From the NCBI GenBank assembly GCA_964057225.1, contig OZ059900.1, positions 18,863,638-18,927,637 on the forward strand: a DNA stretch of 64,000 bases, in the 5' to 3' direction. The first letter of the stretch is position 1; each line of letters opens with the position of its first letter. Of the stretch, positions 53,697-64,000 are shown piece after piece. The translations under genes and the position numbers were made by a program. Under the pieces are notes generated by a model, which did no database searches, was not told where the DNA came from, and saw nothing but the letters and a program-made list of their open reading frames with translations. This DNA is from Auanema rhodensis (Eukaryota > Nematoda > Chromadorea > Rhabditida > Rhabditidae).

Positions 53697-56600
53697 TCAT
53701 GGGAAATACTGTGTTTTTGTATTCTTCTAGTGTTCAGCATGTAAAATGCTTCATTTTAGTATGTAACACGCTGAAATTCGTTGCATTTGACGACTCATAT
53801 GAACAAAAATCGATTTAATCAATATTAGCCATAAGGGGCGTGCCCTCAGAATATGCTAATTTCCTTAATTTTCTAACCCTTGTTTTTTTGTCGTGAAAGT
53901 GGAACTAGACGTTGTACAAACAATTTTGAGCTAGGTTTCATTGACATTGCATGAGTTTGAACATATGAAATCGTAAGTCAAAACCTTGTTTACAGCGAAA
54001 TTTCCAAAAACTGGTTTTCCAGCATGATAAAATATTTCTCATGGGAAATACTGTGTTTTTGTTTTTTTCTAGTGTTCAGCATGTAAAATGCTTCATTTTA
54101 GTATGTAACACGATGAAATTCGTTGCATTTGATGACTCATATGAACAAAAATCGATTTAATCAATATTAGCCATAAGGGGCGTGCCCTCAGAATATGCTA
54201 ATTTCCTTAATTTTCTAACCCCTGTTTTTTTGTCGTGAAAGTGGAACTAGACGTTGTACGAACAATTTTGAGCTAGGTTTCATTGACATTGCATGAGTTT
54301 GAACACATGAAATCGTAAGTCAAAACCTTGTTTACAGCGAAATTTCCAAAAACTGGTTTTCCAGCATAATAAAATATTTCTCATGGGAAATACTGTGTTT
54401 TTGTATTTTTCTAGTGTTCAGCATGTAAAATGCTTCATTTTAGTATGTAACACGCTGAAATTCGTTGCATTTGACGACTCATATGAACAAAAATCGATTT
54501 AATCAATATTAGCCATAAGGGGCGTGCCCTCAGAATATGCTAATTTCCTTAATTTTCTAACCCCTGTTTTTTTGTCGTGAAAGTGGAACTAGACGTTGTA
54601 CGAACAATTTTGAGCTAGGTTTCATTGACATTGCATGAGTTTGAACACATGAAATCGTAAGTCAAAACCTTGTTTACAGCGAAATTTCCAAAAACTGGTT
54701 TTCCAGCATAATAAAATATTTCTCATGGGAAACACTGTGTTTTTGTATTTTTCTAGTGTTCAGCATGTAAAATGCTTCATTTTAGTTTGTAACACGCTGA
54801 AATTCGTTGCATTTGACGACTCATATGAACAAAAATCGATTTAATCAATATTAGCCATAAGGGGCGTGCCCTCAGAATATGCTAATTTCCTTAATTTTCT
54901 AACCCTTGTTTTTTTGTCGTGAAAGTGGAACTAGACGTTGTACAAACAATTTTGAGCTAGGTTTCATTGACATTGCATGAGTTTGAACATATGAAATCGT
55001 AAGTCAAAACCTTGTTTACAGCGAAATTTCCAAAAACTGGTTTTCCAGCATGATAAAATATTTCTCATGGGAAATACTGTGTTTTTGTATTTTTCTAGTG
55101 TTCAGCATGTGAAATGCTTCATTTTAGTATGTAACACGATGAAATTCGTTGCATTTGACGACTCATATGAACAAAAATCGATTTAATCAATATTAGCCAT
55201 AAGGGGCGTGCCCTCAGAATATGCTAATTTTTTTAATTTTCTAACCCCTGTTTTTTTGTCGTGAAAGTGGAACTAGACGTTGTACGAACAATTTTGAGCT
55301 AGGTTTCATTGACATTGCATGAGTTTGAACACATGAAATCGTAAGTCAAAACCTTGTTTACAGCGAAATTTCCAAAAACTGGTTTTCCAGCATAATAAAA
55401 TATTTCTCATGGGAAATACTGTGTTTTTGTATTTTTCTAGTGTTCAGCATGTAAAATGCTTCATTTTAGTATGTAACACGCTGAAATTCGTTGCATTTGA
55501 CGACTCATATGAACAAAAATCGATTTAATCAATATTAGCCATAAGGGGCGTGCCCTCAGAATATGCTAATTTCCTTAATTTTCTAACCCCTGTTTTTTTG
55601 TCGTGAAAGTGGAACTAGACGTTGTACGAACAATTTTGAGCTAGGTTTCATTGACATTGCATGAGTTTGAACACATGAAATCGTAAGTCAAAACCTTGTT
55701 TACAGCGAAATTTCCAAAAACTGGTTTTCCAGCATAATAAAATATTTCTCATGGGAAATACTGTGTTTTTGTATTCTTCTAGTGTTCAGCATGTAAAATG
55801 CTTCATTTTAGTATGTAACACGCTGAAATTCGTTGCATTTGACGACTCATATGAACAAAAATCGATTTAATCAATATTAGCCATAAGGGGCGTGCCCTCA
55901 GAATATGCTAATTTCCTTAATTTTCTAACCCTTGTTTTTTTGTCGTGAAAGTGGAACTAGACGTTGTACAAACAATTTTGAGCTAGGTTTCATTGACATT
56001 GCATGAGTTTGAACATATGAAATCGTAAGTCAAAACCTTGTTTACAGCGAAATTTCCAAAAACTGGTTTTCCAGCATGATAAAATATTTCTCATGGGAAA
56101 TACTGTGTTTTTGTTTTTTTCTAGTGTTCAGCATGTAAAATGCTTCATTTTAGTATGTAACACGATGAAATTCGTTGCATTTGATGACTCATATGAACAA
56201 AAATCGATTTAATCAATATTAGCCATAAGGGGCGTGCCCTCAGAATATGCTAATTTCCTTAATTTTCTAACCCCTGTTTTTTTGTCGTGAAAGTGGAACT
56301 AGACGTTGTACGAACAATTTTGAGCTAGGTTTCATTGACATTGCATGAGTTTGAACACATGAAATCGTAAGTCAAAACCTTGTTTACAGCGAAATTTCCA
56401 AAAACTGGTTTTCCAGCATAATAAAATATTTCTCATGGGAAATACTGTGTTTTTGTATTTTTCTAGTGTTCAGCATGTAAAATGCTTCATTTTAGTATGT
56501 AACACGCTGAAATTCGTTGCATTTGACGACTCATATGAACAAAAATCGATTTAATCAATATTAGCCATAAGGGGCGTGCCCTCAGAATATGCTAATTTCC

Positions 56601-58484
56601 TTAATTTTCTAACCCCTGTTTTTTTGTCGTGAAAGTGGAACTAGACGTTGTACGAACAATTTTGAGCTAGGTTTCATTGACATTGCATGAGTTTGAACAC
56701 ATGAAATCGTAAGTCAAAACCTTGTTTACAGCGAAATTTCCAAAAACTGGTTTTCCAGCATAATAAAATATTTCTCATGGGAAATACTGTGTTTTTGTAT
56801 TTTTCTAGTGTTCAGCATGTAAAATGCTTCATTTTAGTATGTAACACGCTGAAATTCGTTGCATTTGACGACTCATATGAACAAAAATCGATTTAATCAA
56901 TATTAGCCATAAGGGGCGTGCCCTCAGAATATGCTAATTTCCTTAATTTTCTAACCCCTGTTTTTTTGTCGTGAAAGTGGAACTAGACGCTGTACGAACA
57001 ATTTTGAGCTAGGTTTCATTGACATTGCATGAGTTTGAACACATGAAATCGTAAGTCAAAACCTTGTTTACAGCGAAATTTCCAAAAACTGGTTTTCCAG
57101 CATAATAAAATATTTCTCATGGGAAACACTGTGTTTTTGTATTTTTCTAGTGTTCAGCATGTAAAATGCTTCATTTTAGTTTGTAACACGCTGAAATTCG
57201 TTGCATTTGACGACTCATATGAACAAAAATCGATTTAATCAATATTAGCCATAAGGGGCGTGCCCTCAGAATATGCTAATTTCCTTAATTTTCTAACCCT
57301 TGTTTTTTTGTCGTGAAAGTGGAACTAGACGTTGTACAAACAATTTTGAGCTAGGTTTCATTGACATTGCATGAGTTTGAACATATGAAATCGTAAGTCA
57401 AAACCTTGTTTACAGCGAAATTTCCAAAAACTGGTTTTCCAGCATGATAAAATATTTCTCATGGGAAATACTGTGTTTTTGTATTTTTCTAGTGTTCAGC
57501 ATGTGAAATGCTTCATTTTAGTATGTAACACGATGAAATTCGTTGCATTTGACGACTCATATGAACAAAAATCGATTTAATCAATATTAGCCATAAGGGG
57601 CGTGCCCTCAGAATATGCTAATTTCCTTAATTTTCTAACCCCTGTTTTTTTGTCGTGAAAGTGGAACTAGACGTTGTACGAACAATTTTGAGCTAGGTTT
57701 CATTGACATTGCATGAGTTTGAACACATGAAATCGTAAGTCAAAACCTTGTTTACAGCGAAATTTCCAAAAACTGGTTTTCCAGCATAATAAAATATTTC
57801 TCATGGGAAATACTGTGTTTTTGTATTTTTCTAGTGTTCAGCATGTAAAATGCTTCATTTTAGTATGTAACACGCTGAAATTCGTTGCATTTGACGACTC
57901 ATATGAACAAAAATCGATTTAATCAATATTAGCCATAAGGGGCGTGCCCTCAGAATATGCTAATTTTTTTAATTTTCTAACCCCTGTTTTTTTGTCGTGA
58001 AAGTGGAACTAGACGTTGTACGAACAATTTTGAGCTAGGTTTCATTGACATTGCATGAGTTTGAACACATGAAATCGTAAGTCAAAACCTTGTTTACAGC
58101 GAAATTTCCAAAAACTGGTTTTCCAGCATAATAAAATATTTCTCATGGGAAATACTGTGTTTTTGTATTTTTCTAGTGTTCAGCATGTAAAATGCTTCAT
58201 TTTAGTATGTAACACGCTGAAATTCGTTGCATTTGACGACTCATATGAACAAAAATCGATTTAATCAATATTAGCCATAAGGGGCGTGCCCTCAGAATAT
58301 GCTAATTTCCTTAATTTTCTAACCCCTGTTTTTTTGTCGTGAAAGTGGAACTAGACGTTGTACGAACAATTTTGAGCTAGGTTTCATTGACATTGCATGA
58401 GTTTGAACACATGAAATCGTAAGTCAAAACCTTGTTTACAGCGAAATTTCCAAAAACTGGTTTTCCAGCATAATAAAATATTTC
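53697..58484 (+). repeat. Array block I: 6/7-mer HOR
   Basis: The units at 53697-54722 (28C/184T/222A with ACATATG and 330G; 25T with CACGATG and TTTGATG; common) recur at 55749-56774, offset 2052 bp. The next members, GGGAAACACTG/65T/184T then GTGAAATG/CACGATG, lie at 54723-55406 and 57117-57800, offset 2394 bp. The difference is one extra unit at 56775 (GACGCTGTACG). The pair of copies thus shows a one-unit insertion or deletion inside a HOR. Confidence 0.85.
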
Positions 58485-59186
58485 TCATGGGAAATACTGT
58501 GTTTTTGTATTCTTCTAGTGTTCAGCATGTAAAATGCTTCATTTTAGTATGTAACACGCTGAAATTCGTTGCATTTGACGACTCATATGAACAAAAATCG
58601 ATTTAATCAATATTAGCCATAAGGGGCGTGCCCTCAGAATATGCTAATTTCCTTAATTTTCTAACCCCTGTTTTTTTGTCGTGAAAGTGGAACTAGACGT
58701 TGTACGAACAATTTTGAGCTAGGTTTCATTGACATTGCATGAGTTTGAACACATGAAATCGTAAGTCAAAACCTTGTTTACAGCGAAATTTCCAAAAACT
58801 GGTTTTCCAGCATGATAAAATATTTCTCATGGGAAATACTGTGTTTTTGTATTTTTCTAGTGTTCAGCATGTAAAATGCTTCATTTTAGTATGTAACACG
58901 CTGAAATTCGTTGCATTTGACGACTCATATGAACAAAAATCGATTTAATCAATATTAGCCATAAGGGGCGTGCCCTCAGAATATGCTAATTTCCTTAATT
59001 TTCTAACCCCTGTTTTTTTGTCGTGAAAGTGGAACTAGACGTTGTACGAACAATTTTGAGCTAGGTTTCATTGACATTGCATGAGTTTGAACACATGAAA
59101 TCGTAAGTCAAAACCTTGTTTACAGCGAAATTTCCAAAAACTGGTTTTCCAGCATAATAAAATATTTCTCATGGGAAATACTGTGT
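58485..59186 (+). repeat. Last units before the gap
   Basis: Two whole units (28C with 330G at 58485; common at 58827) and the first 18 bases of another at 59169. The sequence stops at monomer position 18 without any change in character, so the contig ends inside the array, not at a biological boundary. Confidence 0.8.
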
Positions 59187-59386
59187 NNNNNNNNNNNNNN
59201 NNNNNNNNNNNNNNNNNNNNNNNNNNNNNNNNNNNNNNNNNNNNNNNNNNNNNNNNNNNNNNNNNNNNNNNNNNNNNNNNNNNNNNNNNNNNNNNNNNNN
59301 NNNNNNNNNNNNNNNNNNNNNNNNNNNNNNNNNNNNNNNNNNNNNNNNNNNNNNNNNNNNNNNNNNNNNNNNNNNNNNNNNNNNNN
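59187..59386. other. Assembly gap, exactly 200 N
   Basis: A fixed-length run of N with satellite on both sides. The round number indicates a scaffolding gap of unknown true size. Left flank ends at monomer position 18 on the plus orientation; right flank begins at monomer position 180 on the minus orientation. Open frames called across the N run are artefacts. Confidence 0.98.
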
Positions 59387-60250
59387 TTAGAAAATTAAGG
59401 AAATTAGCATATTCTGAGGGCACGCCCCTTATGGCTAATATTGATTAAATCGATTTTTGTTCATATGAGTCGTCAAATGCAACGAATTTCAGCGTGTTAC
59501 ATACTAAAATGAAGCATTTTACATGCTGAACACTAGAAAAATACAAAAACACAGTATTTCCCATGAGAAATATTTTATTATGCTGGAAAACCAGTTTTTG
59601 GAAATTTCGCTGTAAACAAGGTTTTGACTTACGATTTCATGTGTTCAAACTCATGCAATGTCAATGAAACCTAGCTCAAAATTGTTTGTACAACGTCTAG
59701 TTCCACTTTCACGACAAAAAAACAGGGGTTAGAAAATTAAGGAAATTAGCATATTCTGAGGGCACGCCCCTTATGGCTAATATTGATTAAATCGATTTTT
59801 GTTCATATGAGTCGTCAAATGCAACGAATTTCAGCGTGTTACATACTAAAATGAAGCATTTTACATGCTGAACACTAGAAAAATACAAAAACACAGTATT
59901 TCCCATGAGAAATATTTTATTATGCTGGAAAACCAGTTTTTGGAAATTTCGCTGTAAACAAGGTTTTGACTTACGATTTCATGTGTTCAAACTCATGCAA
60001 TGTCAATGAAACCTAGCTCAAAATTGTTTGTACAACGTCTAGTTCCACTTTCACGACAAAAAAACAGGGGTTAGAAAATTAAGGAAATTAGCATATTCTG
60101 AGGGCACGCCCCTTATGGCTAATATTGATTAAATCGATTTTTGTTCATATGAGTCGTCAAATGCAACGAATTTCAGCGTGTTACATACTAAAATGAAGCA
60201 TTTTACATGCTGAACACTAGAAAAATACAAAAACACAGTATTTCCCATGA

Positions 60251-61959
60251 GAAATATTTTATTATGCTGAAAAACCAGTTTTTGGAAATTTCGCTGTAAA
60301 CAAGGTTTGACTTACGATTTCATGTGTTCAAACTCATGCAATGTCAATGAAACCTAGCTCAAAATTGTTCGTACAACGTCTAGTTCCACTTTCACGACAA
60401 AAAAACAGGGGTTAGAAAATTAAGGAAATTAGCATATTCTGAGGGCACGCCCCTTATTGCTAATATTGATTAAATCGATTTTTGTTCATATGAGTCGTCA
60501 AATGCAACGAATTTCAGCGTGTTACATACTAAAATGAAGCATTTTACATGCTGAACACTAGAAAAATACAAAAACACAGTATTTCCCATGAAAAATATTT
60601 TATTATGCTGGAAAACCAGTTTTTGGAAATTTCGCTGTAAACAAGGTTTTGACTTACGATTTCATGTGTTCAAACTCATGCAATGTCAATGAAACCTAGC
60701 TCAAAATTGTTCGTACAACGTCTAGTTCCACTTTCACGACAAAAAAACAGGGGTTAGAAAATTAAGGAAATTAGCATATTCTGAGGGCACGCCCCTTATG
60801 GCTAATATTGATTAAATCGATTTTTGTTCATATGAGTCGTCAAATGCAACGAATTTCAGCGTGTTACATACTAAAATGAAGCATTTTACATGCTGAACAC
60901 TAGAAAAATACAAAAACACAGTATTTCCCATGAGAAATATTTTATTATGCTGGAAAACCAGTTTTTGGAAATTTCGCTGTAAACAAGGTTTTGACTTACG
61001 ATTTCATGTGTTCAAACTCATGCAATGTCAATGAAACTTAGCTCAAAATTGTTCGTACAACGTCTAGTTCCACTTTCACGACAAAAAAACAGGGGTTAGA
61101 AAATTAAGGAAATTAGCATATTCTGAGGGCACGCCCCTTATGGCTAATATTGATTAAATCGATTTTTGTTCATATGAGTCGTCAAATGCAACGAATTTCA
61201 GCGTGTTACATACTAAAATGAAGCATTTTACATGCTGAACACTAGAAAAATACAAAAACACAGTATTTCCCATGAGAAATATTTTATTATGCTGGAAAAC
61301 CAGTTTTTGGAAATTTCGCTGTAAACAAGGTTTTGACTTACGATTTCATGTGTTCAAACTCATGCAATGTCAATGAAACTTAGCTCAAAATTGTTCGTAC
61401 AACGTCTAGTTCCACTTTCACGACAAAAAAACAGGGGTTAGAAAATTAAGGAAATTAGCATATTCTGAGGGCACGCCCCTTATGGCTAATATTGATTAAA
61501 TCGATTTTTGTTCATATGAGTCGTCAAATGCAACGAATTTCAGCGTGTTACATACTAAAATGAAGCATTTTACATGCTGAACACTAGAAAAATACAAAAA
61601 CACAGTATTTCCCATGAGAAATATTTTATTATGCTGGAAAACCAGTTTTTGGAAATTTCGCTGTAAACAAGGTTTTGACTTACGATTTCATGTGTTCAAA
61701 CTCATGCAATGTCAATGAAACCTAGCTCAAAATTGTTTGTACAACGTCTAGTTCCACTTTCACGACAAAAAAACAGGGGTTAGAAAATTAAGGAAATTAG
61801 CATATTCTGAGGGCACGCCCCTTATGGCTAATATTGATTAAATCGATTTTTGTTCATATGAGTCGTCAAATGCAACGAATTTCAGCGTGTTACATACTAA
61901 AATGAAGCATTTTACATGCTGAACACTAGAAAAATACAAAAACACAGTATTTCCCATGA
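60251..61959 (-). repeat. Inverted array 5-mer HOR (1709 bp)
   Basis: In plus-strand order the members are: a unit with GCTGAAAAACC (60266), a one-base deletion in CAAGGTTTGAC and TTATTGC for TTATGGC; a unit opening with CATGAAAAAT; two units with GAAACTTAGC; and a 222A unit. The next block begins the same way at 61960 and again at 63327. The 341-bp first unit recurs in all three, so the deletion is inherited and not a sequencing error. Confidence 0.85.
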
Positions 61960-63326
61960 GAAATATTTTATTATGCTGAAAAACCAGTTTTTGGAAATTT
62001 CGCTGTAAACAAGGTTTGACTTACGATTTCATGTGTTCAAACTCATGCAATGTCAATGAAACCTAGCTCAAAATTGTTCGTACAACGTCTAGTTCCACTT
62101 TCACGACAAAAAAACAGGGGTTAGAAAATTAAGGAAATTAGCATATTCTGAGGGCACGCCCCTTATTGCTAATATTGATTAAATCGATTTTTGTTCATAT
62201 GAGTCGTCAAATGCAACGAATTTCAGCGTGTTACATACTAAAATGAAGCATTTTACATGCTGAACACTAGAAAAATACAAAAACACAGTATTTCCCATGA
62301 AAAATATTTTATTATGCTGGAAAACCAGTTTTTGGAAATTTCGCTGTAAACAAGGTTTTGACTTACGATTTCATGTGTTCAAACTCATGCAATGTCAATG
62401 AAACCTAGCTCAAAATTGTTCGTACAACGTCTAGTTCCACTTTCACGACAAAAAAACAGGGGTTAGAAAATTAAGGAAATTAGCATATTCTGAGGGCACG
62501 CCCCTTATGGCTAATATTGATTAAATCGATTTTTGTTCATATGAGTCGTCAAATGCAACGAATTTCAGCGTGTTACATACTAAAATGAAGCATTTTACAT
62601 GCTGAACACTAGAAAAATACAAAAACACAGTATTTCCCATGAGAAATATTTTATTATGCTGGAAAACCAGTTTTTGGAAATTTCGCTGTAAACAAGGTTT
62701 TGACTTACGATTTCATGTGTTCAAACTCATGCAATGTCAATGAAACTTAGCTCAAAATTGTTCGTACAACGTCTAGTTCCACTTTCACGACAAAAAAACA
62801 GGGGTTAGAAAATTAAGGAAATTAGCATATTCTGAGGGCACGCCCCTTATGGCTAATATTGATTAAATCGATTTTTGTTCATATGAGTCGTCAAATGCAA
62901 CGAATTTCAGCGTGTTACATACTAAAATGAAGCATTTTACATGCTGAACACTAGAAAAATACAAAAACACAGTATTTCCCATGAGAAATATTTTATTATG
63001 CTGGAAAACCAGTTTTTGGAAATTTCGCTGTAAACAAGGTTTTGACTTACGATTTCATGTGTTCAAACTCATGCAATGTCAATGAAACTTAGCTCAAAAT
63101 TGTTCGTACAACGTCTAGTTCCACTTTCACGACAAAAAAACAGGGGTTAGAAAATTAAGGAAATTAGCATATTCTGAGGGCACGCCCCTTATGGCTAATA
63201 TTGATTAAATCGATTTTTGTTCATATGAGTCGTCAAATGCAACGAATTTCAGCGTGTTACATACTTAAATGAAGCATTTTACATGCTGAACACTAGAAAA
63301 ATACAAAAACACAGTATTTCCCATGA
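61960..63326 (-). repeat. Inverted array 4-mer HOR (1367 bp)
   Basis: This has the same first four members as the 5-mer at 60251 but lacks the 222A unit. The spacing between the tagged units (61975 to 63342) is therefore 1367 bp instead of 1709. A private change CATACTTAAATG appears near 63265 and again near 63945. The alternation of 5-mer and 4-mer shows loss or gain of a single unit. Confidence 0.8.
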
Positions 63327-64000
63327 GAAATATTTTATTATGCTGAAAAACCAGTTTTTGGAAATTTCGCTGTAAACAAGGTTTGACTTACGATTTCATG
63401 TGTTCAAACTCATGCAATGTCAATGAAACCTAGCTCAAAATTGTTCGTACAACGTCTAGTTCCACTTTCACGACAAAAAAACAGGGGTTAGAAAATTAAG
63501 GAAATTAGCATATTCTGAGGGCACGCCCCTTATTGCTAATATTGATTAAATCGATTTTTGTTCATATGAGTCGTCAAATGCAACGAATTTCAGCGTGTTA
63601 CATACTAAAATGAAGCATTTTACATGCTGAACACTAGAAAAATACAAAAACACAGTATTTCCCATGAAAAATATTTTATTATGCTGGAAAACCAGTTTTT
63701 GGAAATTTCGCTGTAAACAAGGTTTTGACTTACGATTTCATGTGTTCAAACTCATGCAATGTCAATGAAACCTAGCTCAAAATTGTTCGTACAACGTCTA
63801 GTTCCACTTTCACGACAAAAAAACAGGGGTTAGAAAATTAAGGAAATTAGCATATTCTGAGGGCACGCCCCTTATGGCTAATATTGATTAAATCGATTTT
63901 TGTTCATATGAGTCGTCAAATGCAACGAATTTCAGCGTGTTACATACTTAAATGAAGCATTTTACATGCTGAACACTAGAAAAATACAAAAACACAGTAT

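Larger units (their letters stand above)
1..59186 (+). repeat. Left satellite array, 342-bp tandem units, head to tail
   Basis: The phrase TCATGGGAAATACTG recurs at 1, 343, 685 and so on, giving a 342-bp period. Counting this landmark gives 173 full units and an 18-bp start of the next at 59169. Units differ from each other at only a few sites. The unit has 116 G+C of 342 bases (34%). Every frame carries stops, and no unique sequence, transposon end or RNA gene interrupts the array. Such long homogeneous arrays are typical of centromeric or pericentromeric heterochromatin in eukaryotes. The assignment to a centromere is inference; the tandem structure is directly visible. I do not recognise the family. 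Confidence 0.98.
59387..64000 (-). repeat. Right satellite array, same unit in inverted orientation
   Basis: The reverse complement of the same 342-bp unit; the landmark CCCATGA ends at 59566, 59908, 60250, 60591 and so on. About 13.5 units are present, at 342 bp except three of 341. All have 184C, 330A, 65A and 28T. Three have 222A without 184T (59687, 60029, 61738) and four have the GCTAAGTTTC change. This composition is close to array block A and unlike the units immediately left of the gap. Confidence 0.97.

Noticed and set aside
1-59186. CRISPR array
   Set aside because: The repeats are 342 bp, directly adjacent, and without unique spacers, and there are no cas genes. It is a satellite.
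59187-59386. Fold-back or hairpin chromosome end, or palindromic telomere-like structure
   Set aside because: The inversion is interrupted by an assembly gap, the flanks are at different monomer positions (18 and 180) and their subtypes do not mirror each other, so a symmetric palindrome is not supported.
59169-59423. Open frames on both strands across the N run
   Set aside because: They are translations of N with a few satellite codons on each side and have no meaning.
1-64000. Alpha satellite, because 342 is twice 171
   Set aside because: The sequence shows no alpha-satellite motif that I recognise and no CENP-B box; the length agreement alone is not evidence of homology.

Overview
The window is satellite DNA from end to end. 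I find no gene, tRNA, rRNA, transposon or unique sequence. One 342-bp unit, about 34% G+C, is tandemly repeated head to tail. The left array (1-59186) holds 173 complete units plus 18 bp of the next, all in one orientation. A run of exactly 200 N (59187-59386) follows. The right array (59387-64000, about 13.5 units) is the same satellite in the opposite orientation. Long, homogeneous, AT-rich satellite with multimeric structure points to (peri)centromeric or other constitutive heterochromatin of a eukaryotic chromosome. A fixed 200-N gap is typical of a long-read, Hi-C-scaffolded assembly. I do not recognise the satellite family and cannot name the organism; the CpG count of the unit is not depleted, which only weakly bears on lineage.

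In monomer coordinates (position 1 = base 1 of the window) a few diagnostic sites define subtypes: 6 (G/A), 25 (A/T), 28 (T/C), 65 (A/T/G), 116 (G/A), 177 (C/T), 184 (C/T), 222 (G/A), 242 (T/A), 330 (A/G). The order of these subtypes shows a mosaic of local higher-order repeats (HORs). At 0-7.2 kb there is a 2-mer alternation, a duplicated dimer and a 15-unit-offset duplication. At 8.9-14.7 kb there are 3-mers nested in a 7-mer, and at 15.7-19.2 kb a 5-mer. At 22.9-37 kb there is a 6-mer with deletions and an 8-mer variant. At 43-48.6 kb there are 4-mer and 5-mer patterns, and at 53.7-58.5 kb a 6/7-mer. The right array has a 5-mer (1709 bp) and a 4-mer (1367 bp).

Register is perfect (every unit exactly 342 bp) from 1 to about 37.9 kb and from about 46.9 kb to the gap. 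All 27 length changes I found in the left array lie in one island at 37.92-46.88 kb, mostly single bases in homopolymers, which looks like locally poor consensus. The right array lacks several subtypes present just left of the gap and instead resembles the first 7 kb, so both the orientation switch and the subtype change fall on the N gap. The most interesting biology is the HOR mosaic, the possible origin of the 342-bp unit from two ~171-bp halves, and the conserved dyad/hairpin motifs, including an 18-bp perfect palindrome that occurs only in the first 22 kb.
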